Program-made: the position numbers and the translations under genes
Part shown: positions 25,354-30,720 of the stretch, in pieces
Position numbering within the stretch: the stretch's first letter is position 1
Layout of the letters: every line of letters starts with the position of its first letter
Notes under the pieces: generated by a model
Database searches by the model: none
What the model was told of the DNA's origin: nothing
Seen by the model: only the letters and a program-made list of their open reading frames with translations
Assembly (NCBI GenBank): GCA_002340325.1
Contig: DDLV01000074.1
Coordinates: 1 to 30,720 of the forward strand
Direction of reading: 5' to 3'
Source: Glaciecola sp. UBA2563
GTDB taxonomy: Bacteria; Pseudomonadota; Gammaproteobacteria; Enterobacterales; Alteromonadaceae
DNA length: 30,720 nt

Positions 25354-26235
25354 TTAACGCTTTGCCTTGTTTGTATTGCGATGGCGATTTGAAATCATTT
25401 TGTGCTGTTTGGATTTGCGCAGTGAACGTCTCATCCTGCTGAGTTTGGTGTGGTCAAGTTCATCCATCGCGTGCAACTTAGTCTTTGTTTCATGAGGAAG
25501 TTTTACCATGCTACGAAGCTGATTTACGTGCTCCAAATCTAACTCTAGCCATGCGCCTTGGGGCAGTCGTTTGAACATTTCAATGTTGCCGTAACGTATT
25601 CTAATCAGTCTGTTGACCTTTACGCCTTGCGACTCCCAAAGCCGTCTTACTTCTCTGTTTTTTCCTTCACTTAAGGTAACGTTAAACCAACGATTCTTCG
25701 ATTCTTCTTCCGTGTTTTTTACATGCACAGAGTTAAATTTAGCAACCCCATCATCTAGCGCGATACCACTGCTAAGCTTTCTCAGCATTTCGGGTGTTAC
25801 ATCGCCAAATATACGCACTGTATATTCTCTTTCTATGGAATAACTTGGGTGCATCAGACGATTAGCCAATTCACCATCGTTTGTAAATAACAAAAGACCG
25901 CTAGTATTAATATCTAATCTGCCTACTGCAATCCAGCGTCCTCCCGTTAACGCTGGTAACCTGTCGAAGACCGTCGGTCGACCCTCAGGATCATTGGCGG
26001 AACAAATAATTCCCTCAGCTTTATTTAGCATTAACACTCTACATGGCGGCTTTTCTTGTTGTCGCGAAATGAGATGGCCATCAACCCTGATGAGATCCGT
26101 GGGCTCTACTCGCTCGCCAAGCGTCGCGACTTTCCCATTGACTGAAACTCGTTTGTCCTCAATCCATTTTTCCATTTCGCGACGCGAACCAATGCCATTA
26201 TTCGCCAGCACTTTTTGAAGTTTTTCAGATGCCAT
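25354..26235 (-). CDS. rluB: 23S rRNA pseudouridine(2605) synthase
   Basis: 293 residues from ATG 26235 (MASEKLQKVLANNGIGSRR); a TTG at 26238 also lies in frame but the ATG fits the family. An N-terminal S4 RNA-binding domain (about 3-50) is followed by an RsuA-type synthase with catalytic Asp108 in GRLDINTSGLLL, and NREVRRLWES. It modifies U2605 in 23S rRNA (E. coli numbering). The tail after about 265 is very Lys/Arg-rich, common in RluB. The scpB stop and the rluB start overlap as TGATG. RluE/RluF are less likely because of length, tail and synteny. Confidence 0.93.
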   Translation of the reverse strand: MASEKLQKVLANNGIGSRREMEKWIEDKRVSVNGKVATLGERVEPTDLIRVDGHLISRQQEKPPCRVLMLNKAEGIICSANDPEGRPTVFDRLPALTGGRWIAVGRLDINTSGLLLFTNDGELANRLMHPSYSIEREYTVRIFGDVTPEMLRKLSSGIALDDGVAKFNSVHVKNTEEESKNRWFNVTLSEGKNREVRRLWESQGVKVNRLIRIRYGNIEMFKRLPQGAWLELDLEHVNQLRSMVKLPHETKTKLHAMDELDHTKLSRMRRSLRKSKQHKMISNRHRNTNKAKR

Positions 26236-26897
26236 CAATGAATACTCTCTGGAGGCGGCTGTAGATTATCGTTAGCAGTATTCGAATTATTTTCATCTTT
26301 CACTTCTTCAATAATTTTTAAAGATGCTTGCAATCCACCATCGGCATGCTCTTCGCCATTTGCGTCGCCGTCAAATAAATCTGCAGATGGCAAATCTGAG
26401 AGATTTGATAATGCAAAATAATCAAGAAATGCATCGGTGGTTGCATAAAGCGCCGGACGACCGGGCACTTCTTTGTGACCGACAATTTTAATCCATTCTC
26501 TCTCAGATAAATTTTTTATAATTTGACTGGATACCGCAACGCCTCGGATTTCCTCGATCTCACCTCTGGTTATAGGTTGCCGGTACGCGATTAGGGACAA
26601 GGTCTCAAGCATTGCTCTTGAATATTTTGGCACTGTCTCTTGCCACAAACGCGATAATAGCGGGCCCAGGCCGCTGTTTGACTGAAAACGATAACCGCTG
26701 GCAACTTCGACCAGCTGTATACCACGAGGTGCATAGTCAAGCTTAAGTTCTTCCATTACTTTAGTTAGCTGTTGAGAAGGAACGTCAAAATCAGTCAGTA
26801 CGGTCTCGCGCATTTTTTTTATTGACAGCGGGTAATCAGCAACAAAAATCGCAGCTTCAACCAGCTGTTTTAACTGTTCATCACTGATCTCGTTCAT
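26235..26897 (-). CDS. scpB: Segregation and condensation protein B
   Basis: 220 residues from ATG 26897 (MNEISDEQLKQLVEAAIFVADYPLS), chosen over GTG 26903 because AGGTGA lies just upstream of the ATG. ScpB is a tandem winged-helix protein that binds ScpA and SMC-type condensin. Conserved segments are YRFQSNSGLGPLLSRLW, SRAMLETLSLIAYRQPITRGEIEEIRG (given in part) and PGRPALYATTDAFLDYF. The acidic Asn-rich tail is expected to be disordered. It overlaps the end of scpA by 17 bp and the start of rluB by 1 bp. Confidence 0.95.
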   Translation of the reverse strand: MNEISDEQLKQLVEAAIFVADYPLSIKKMRETVLTDFDVPSQQLTKVMEELKLDYAPRGIQLVEVASGYRFQSNSGLGPLLSRLWQETVPKYSRAMLETLSLIAYRQPITRGEIEEIRGVAVSSQIIKNLSEREWIKIVGHKEVPGRPALYATTDAFLDYFALSNLSDLPSADLFDGDANGEEHADGGLQASLKIIEEVKDENNSNTANDNLQPPPESIH

Positions 26898-27726
26898 ATT
26901 CACCTAATTTTACATGTAGATTAGAATAAGGTTCAGCTTGTTCCAAAACGACCAAGCCTTCTTTAACCAACTCCAATATTGCAACGAATGTCACAACAAC
27001 GCCAGCAGCGCCTTCATTAACATCCAAAAGATCTGTCATCGATGTAAAATTAACGCCGTTTAGCCTTTGCACTAATAAGCTCATGCGAGCACGCGTTGAT
27101 AGCGCTTCTTTTGAAATCTTGTGATCTTTAAATGCATTGGAACGCTTTAGCGCGTCTGAAAATGCTAGCACTAACTCTTTAAGCGTCACTTGAGGAAGGT
27201 GTTTAATTGGCTGTACATTATCACTGGGGATTGCATGTGACACGTGAAAATCGCGCTCTAATCGTGGTGTTTCATCAAGCGTTTCTGCTGCTTGTTTTAT
27301 TTTTTCGTACTCTTGAAGACGACGTATCAACTCAGCGCGAGGATCATTTTCTTCGTCGTCCATTTCCTTGATTTTTGGCAACAAGATCCGTGATTTAATT
27401 TCGGCAAGCATGGCTGCCATTACCAAATACTCTCCTGCCAATTCCAATTTTACATCAGCCATTGCCTCAACGTAATGCATGTATTGTTTGGTAACCTGTA
27501 ATACAGGAAGCTCAGCGATATCAAATTTTTGTTTTCGAATTAAATAGAGCAGTAAGTCAAGTGGACCTTCAAACGTTTCTAAGATAACTTCTAATGCATC
27601 TGGCGGGATATAGAGGTCTTCAGGCTTTTCTATTAGTGCTTCACCGTTGACAAACGCCAGCGCCAATGGCTGCTGTTGCGTCAATGGTGCTGGACGAGTC
27701 CCTGCTGGTCCGTCAATTTCCGACAT
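26881..27726 (-). CDS. scpA: Segregation and condensation protein A (kleisin)
   Basis: 281 residues. It is the kleisin subunit bridging SMC heads, acting with ScpB in chromosome organisation. The N-terminal ETFEGPLDLLLYLIRKQKFDI motif (given in part) is diagnostic, followed by EYLVMAAMLAEIKSRILLP. The C-terminal winged-helix part is ATFVAILELVKEGLV-like (VVTFVAILELVKEGLVVLEQ). A 40-residue Pro/Ala-rich N-terminal extension precedes the conserved domain. It lies 6 bp after yciO. The SMC or MksB partner is not in the window. Confidence 0.95.
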   Translation of the reverse strand: MSEIDGPAGTRPAPLTQQQPLALAFVNGEALIEKPEDLYIPPDALEVILETFEGPLDLLLYLIRKQKFDIAELPVLQVTKQYMHYVEAMADVKLELAGEYLVMAAMLAEIKSRILLPKIKEMDDEENDPRAELIRRLQEYEKIKQAAETLDETPRLERDFHVSHAIPSDNVQPIKHLPQVTLKELVLAFSDALKRSNAFKDHKISKEALSTRARMSLLVQRLNGVNFTSMTDLLDVNEGAAGVVVTFVAILELVKEGLVVLEQAEPYSNLHVKLGEYERDQ

Positions 27727-27732
27727 ATTATT

Positions 27733-28356
27733 TCAAGCCTCAAAAGGTAATGTATCGCCTGTTCCATAGCGCAGAATCTGTGCATCGCCTTCAGACAGGT
27801 CCACCACTGTTGTTGGTTGCTGCCCTAGATACCCGCCGTGTATTATCAAACCTACGAGTTTTTCAAGTTTATCGCGAATTTCATCCGGATCAGATTCCGC
27901 AATCTCTTCACCTGGCAAGATAAGTGTAGTCGACATTATCGGTTGGCCCAATTCTTCAAGTAACGCAAGTGCTATATTGTTTTGCGGTACCCGTATGCCA
28001 ATCGTTTTTCTTTTTGGATTTTGCAATCGTTTGGGGACTTCTTTCGTCGCCTTCAAAATAAAGGTATAGGGGCCCGGCGTATTATTTTTTATTTGTCGAA
28101 AAGCAGTATTATCAACTCTCGCATATATTGACAGTTCAGACATATCACGACACATAAGCGTGAAATTATGCGCCTTATCCAAACTGCGTATTCGACAAAT
28201 CTGCTCGAGTGCTTTTTTGTTTTCCATTTGGCATCCAATCGCATATCCTGAATCTGTTGGGTAAACGATAACTTCACCGCTTTGAATTAACTCGCATGCG
28301 AGCTTGACCAATCTAAGCTGGGGATTATCAGGATGAATGTAAAAAAACTGACTCAT
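27733..28356 (-). CDS. yciO: Sua5/YciO/YrdC family protein (YciO)
   Basis: 207 residues, as for E. coli YciO (206). A single YrdC-like fold with IYPTDSGYAIGCQ-type nucleotide/tRNA pocket (here VIVYPTDSGYAIGC), KKALEQICRIRSLDK and FTLMCRDMSEL, then PGPYTFILKAT and RVPQNNIALALL. Relatives Sua5 and TsaC make threonylcarbamoyl-AMP for t6A37; YciO is the paralogue with a less certain role. Synteny with scpAB and the trp region supports YciO rather than TsaC. It is 154 bp from the upstream rnm gene. Confidence 0.92.
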   Translation of the reverse strand: MSQFFYIHPDNPQLRLVKLACELIQSGEVIVYPTDSGYAIGCQMENKKALEQICRIRSLDKAHNFTLMCRDMSELSIYARVDNTAFRQIKNNTPGPYTFILKATKEVPKRLQNPKRKTIGIRVPQNNIALALLEELGQPIMSTTLILPGEEIAESDPDEIRDKLEKLVGLIIHGGYLGQQPTTVVDLSEGDAQILRYGTGDTLPFEA

Positions 28357-28510
28357 TTATTATTATCGTTATTTGTATCTAGGATTATGCGACTTGCGCG
28401 TAGCACTGCTACTGACTTGTCTAGTATACCAAGTTTACACCGTAAAAAGTGGTTTAATTGTTAACGCCTCAATCTCAAATCCTGACCTATATCTCAAATG
28501 ACGATCAATT

Positions 28511-29347
28511 TTAAAACCTGTCCCATATCGGCGCAAAATTACTTGGCAACGTCAACTTGCGACCCAGCTCGGTCCAACGATTCGGTGCATGAAAATCAGA
28601 CCCGACACTGGCATAAAGTTTGTGTTCTTTAGCGATATCTTGAATGACATTTAGCTTCGTTGGTGAGACGCGAGGATGTATTAATTCTGTTGCTTCTCCT
28701 CCCCAATTTACAAAATCGTCAAATAACCTTCTTAACCACTTGGTTTTCATATCATAATGAAAGGGATGCGCTAAACACGCAACGCCACCGGCATCTTTGA
28801 TTGCGGCGATAGCCTGGTCAATAGATAACCAATCAGGAGATACATAGGCCGCCTTGTTCTTTGACAAATATTTGGTGAATGCTGCGGGGGCATCTTTACA
28901 CTTTTTTTCAGCAACAAGTACTTTGGCAAAATGCATACGAGAAATGCTTTTTGCTGACACCTTTGCAACCTTTGCAGACAAGTCTTCAATGTTTAGATGA
29001 GCTAGTTTGCGAGCGATTTTTTCTGCCCGCTCTTGTCGCTTTTGTTGTTGTTGAGCAATTGTTTTTAATAGTGCTTGATCAGAACCATTAAAGTTTAATC
29101 CCAATATATGGATTTCAAAACCGTGCCATTTTGTCGAGAATTCTATTCCCGGTACCAGGGTCAATCGCAGATTGTGTCGAGCTATCGCTTCTTCTGCCGG
29201 TGCAATCGCATCTATACAATCGTGATCTGTTATTGCCAACAGATCAACTTGCATTTGCCCTGCCCGCAGCACAAGCTGTTCGGGCGTTAGCACGCCATCT
29301 GAAAAGGTACTATGACTGTGTAAATCTACCCGCAAGAAGTTCTCCAT
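28511..29347 (-). CDS. rnm: PHP-domain nuclease RNase AM (YciV)
   Basis: 278 residues from ATG 29347 (MENFLRVDLHSHSTFSDGVL); the frame is open further upstream into the trp control region, but that extension is not conserved and would overlap the trp leader. It is a PHP metal-dependent phosphoesterase: DLHSHS and ITDHD supply N-terminal metal ligands, EFSTKWHGFEIHILGL follows, then AHPFHYD and GSDFHAPN. The E. coli protein trims 5' ends of rRNAs and also cleaves 3',5'-bisphosphonucleotides. It is divergent from the trp operon, as in E. coli (yciV next to trpL). Confidence 0.93.
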   Translation of the reverse strand: MENFLRVDLHSHSTFSDGVLTPEQLVLRAGQMQVDLLAITDHDCIDAIAPAEEAIARHNLRLTLVPGIEFSTKWHGFEIHILGLNFNGSDQALLKTIAQQQQKRQERAEKIARKLAHLNIEDLSAKVAKVSAKSISRMHFAKVLVAEKKCKDAPAAFTKYLSKNKAAYVSPDWLSIDQAIAAIKDAGGVACLAHPFHYDMKTKWLRRLFDDFVNWGGEATELIHPRVSPTKLNVIQDIAKEHKLYASVGSDFHAPNRWTELGRKLTLPSNFAPIWDRF

Positions 29348-29435
29348 GTAAGACGATTGGTGGCAAAGGGTTGACAAGACCTCTAAATTATATTCTCCTA
29401 TTAGGGAGATTAGAACAGATTTATTTGAAATCGGT

Positions 29436-29537
29436 ATGCGTATGATGCGTAAAGAACTGCTAGAGAATGTAAGTGAAGCAACCACCCGCTGTGAGATTAA
29501 CGGTGTAGTTGTAGCTTGGTGGTGGGTCCAGCATTAG
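29436..29537 (+). CDS. trpL: trp operon leader peptide
   Basis: A 33-codon frame from ATG 29436 ending in TAG 29535-29537. In-frame ATGs at 29442 and 29445 would give 31 or 30 residues; none has a clear ribosome binding site. Its C-terminal end reads GVVVAWWWVQH, with three consecutive Trp codons (TGG x3, 29517-29525) four codons before the stop. This is the hallmark of ribosome-mediated trp attenuation, sensing charged tRNA-Trp. Hairpins and a terminator follow before trpE. It is about twice the length of the 14-residue E. coli TrpL. Confidence 0.9.
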   Translation: MRMMRKELLENVSEATTRCEINGVVVAWWWVQH

Positions 29538-29593
29538 GGCCTTTATCTGCGCATACGCAAAATTTCAAAAGGCCCATACATTGGGCCTTTTTT
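29524..29593 (+). promoter_or_regulatory. trp attenuator (regions 1-4)
   Basis: Region 1 (GGGTCC 29524-29529) directly follows the Trp codons and can pair, with two G-U pairs, with region 2 (GGGCCT 29537-29542). Region 2 as GGGCCTTT (29537-29544) can instead pair perfectly with region 3 (AAAGGCCC 29568-29575), with an inner TGCG/CGCA helix (29548-29551, 29556-29559) extending the antiterminator. Region 3 with region 4 forms the terminator. A ribosome stalled at the Trp codons would cover region 1 and favour 2:3, allowing transcription into trpE. Confidence 0.9.
29567..29593 (+). terminator. trp attenuator terminator (3:4 hairpin)
   Basis: A 10-bp perfect stem AAAAGGCCCA (29567-29576) / TGGGCCTTTT (29582-29591) with a TACAT loop and a run of six T (29588-29593). 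It ends about 50 nt before the trpE ATG. Confidence 0.95.
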
Positions 29594-29642
29594 ATGCGTA
29601 AAACTTTTATACCGAATTGGGGATTTTCAAAGGTTATAAAAA

Positions 29643-30720
29643 ATGACTTTATCAGCACTAGATACTACGCCAGGAATGGTTGAATCCGTCATAAAAACTG
29701 TCAACTATGTCGATGATCCATTGGGTGCTTACAATGGCTTAAAAACAGAAAACTCGATACTTCTAGAATCGGCAGAAATTGAGAGCAAAGATAGCCTTCA
29801 AAGCCTTATCTTACTTGATGCAGCGCTGCGGATTGAATGCAATGACAAACAAGTAAAAGTTGAAGCGCAATCAATAAATGGTGAAGCAGCGTTAGACGTA
29901 TTGGAAAAAAAACTTCCAACACAAATCATCAACAAAACCAAAACGTCTCTGATTTTTGAATTTGAAACGCCACCAAAAAATATTGATGAAGACACACGGC
30001 TTAAAAAATTGGGAGTACTTGATGTATTGAGGACGCTTAAAGACAATATTGTGAGTTTGAGAACGCATCCGCACAGCGTTTTTCTAGCTGGCGTTTTTGG
30101 CTATGACCTCATCGCTTGTTACGAGACGCTACCGCATGTTCCCGTGATGGATAACAGCTGCCCTGATTACGTGTTCTATTTGGCTGAAACACTTGTATTG
30201 ATAGACCACCAGCTACAGTCAACAGAGATAATTGGCAGTGTTTTTTCCGGTGAAAACGTATCAAAGGAATACTTTCGGCTGCATCAACGAATTGAACAAA
30301 TTGCTGAAAAGCTAATCTCGACAGCGTTTGAATCAAATACACAAAACGATGCTTCTGTTGAAGCAAGCGCGGATAAATCGGACGAGGAATTTTGCGCGAT
30401 CGTAGATGATTTAAAAGAGAACATTTTAGACGGTGACATATTCCAAGTAGTCCCGTCGCGCAGTTTCACAATGAAATGCAGCAATGCTCTGCTCGCCTAT
30501 AAGCGCCTAAAACAAACCAATCCATCGCCATATATGTTTTATATTCTTGATCGAGACTTTGAAATTTTTGGCGCGTCTCCAGAATCAGCGCTCAAATATT
30601 CAAAAGAGACTAATGTCGTCGAAATCTATCCAATTGCAGGTACGCGGCCGCGAGGCAAAGCAAGTGACGGCAGTATCGATCCTGATTTAGACAGTCGGCT
30701 TGAATTAGATTTACGGCTAG
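29643..30720 (+). CDS. trpE: Anthranilate synthase component I (C-terminus cut by window edge)
   Basis: The first 359 residues from ATG 29643 are present; the family is about 520 long, so roughly the last third lies beyond the window. With TrpG it makes anthranilate from chorismate and glutamine, the first step of tryptophan synthesis. The feedback-inhibition motif LLESAEIESK is at 40-49; later come GVFGYDL, NSCPDYVFYLAETL, DGDIFQVVPSRSF and NPSPYMFYI. The chorismate-binding core starts with IYPIAGTRPRG. It is controlled by the upstream leader and attenuator. No clear SD-type site is seen before the ATG. Confidence 0.97.
   Translation, partial: MTLSALDTTPGMVESVIKTVNYVDDPLGAYNGLKTENSILLESAEIESKDSLQSLILLDAALRIECNDKQVKVEAQSINGEAALDVLEKKLPTQIINKTKTSLIFEFETPPKNIDEDTRLKKLGVLDVLRTLKDNIVSLRTHPHSVFLAGVFGYDLIACYETLPHVPVMDNSCPDYVFYLAETLVLIDHQLQSTEIIGSVFSGENVSKEYFRLHQRIEQIAEKLISTAFESNTQNDASVEASADKSDEEFCAIVDDLKENILDGDIFQVVPSRSFTMKCSNALLAYKRLKQTNPSPYMFYILDRDFEIFGASPESALKYSKETNVVEIYPIAGTRPRGKASDGSIDPDLDSRLELDLRL

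Noticed and set aside
29348..29485. N-terminal extension of the PHP nuclease frame into the trp leader
   Set aside because: The added residues are not like the family, whose members begin just before DLHSHS, and the extension would be antisense to the trp promoter and leader.

Overview
The window is a stretch of ordinary-looking gammaproteobacterial chromosome, most likely from a marine Alteromonadales-type organism. I base this on gene orders that recur in that group: mrp/metG divergent, a methyltransferase divergent to gloB followed by mltD, cysS divergent to ppiB-lpxH, accD-folC-dedD-cvpA-purF, and the yciO-scpA-scpB-rluB-truA run beside the trp operon. Other pointers are an Mrp-type cation antiporter, MiaE and LpxH, and fairly low-GC DNA. 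Species cannot be named from the sequence alone. No rRNA, tRNA, phage, IS transposase or CRISPR array was seen.

Layout. 1-3.2 kb: the start of a minus-strand mrpA (multisubunit cation/proton antiporter), divergent from a SulP anion transporter with a STAS domain. 3.2-5.2 kb: dcd and the Fe-S carrier mrp/apbC on the minus strand. 5.2-7.3 kb: metG, bracketed by two unrelated long inverted repeats (5128-5208 and 7339-7448). 7.5-10.8 kb: a SAM methyltransferase divergent to gloB-mltD (methylglyoxal detoxification and murein turnover). 10.9-14.7 kb: the most distinctive part. A secreted subtilase carries a LamG-like domain inserted in its catalytic domain and a C-terminal array of seven GAHWSNGD repeats. 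It is transcribed away from an orphan GspC-like (type II secretion) protein across a 390-bp control region rich in palindromes. 14.7-19.2 kb: cysS, ppiB, lpxH, miaE and a Yip1-type membrane protein. 19.3-24.2 kb: operon accD-folC-dedD-cvpA-purF on the minus strand, with an accD promoter candidate. 24.6-29.3 kb: minus-strand yciO-scpA-scpB-rluB-truA preceded by the PHP nuclease gene yciV/rnm. 29.4-30.7 kb: a trp leader peptide with three consecutive Trp codons, a complete attenuator, and the start of trpE, cut by the window edge.

How the genes work together. Most are housekeeping: aminoacyl-tRNA synthetases (metG, cysS), nucleotide, folate, fatty-acid and tryptophan synthesis (dcd, purF, folC, accD, trpE), tRNA and rRNA modification and processing (miaE, truA, rluB, rnm), condensin accessory proteins (scpA, scpB) and envelope work (mltD, lpxH, dedD, cvpA). 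The accessory elements worth a second look are the subtilase/GspC-like pair, the SulP/Mrp pair, and the two hairpin-forming repeats around metG. I did not find a clearly new multi-gene defence or mobile system. Many genes here start with TTG or GTG, and several gene pairs overlap at stop/start codons.
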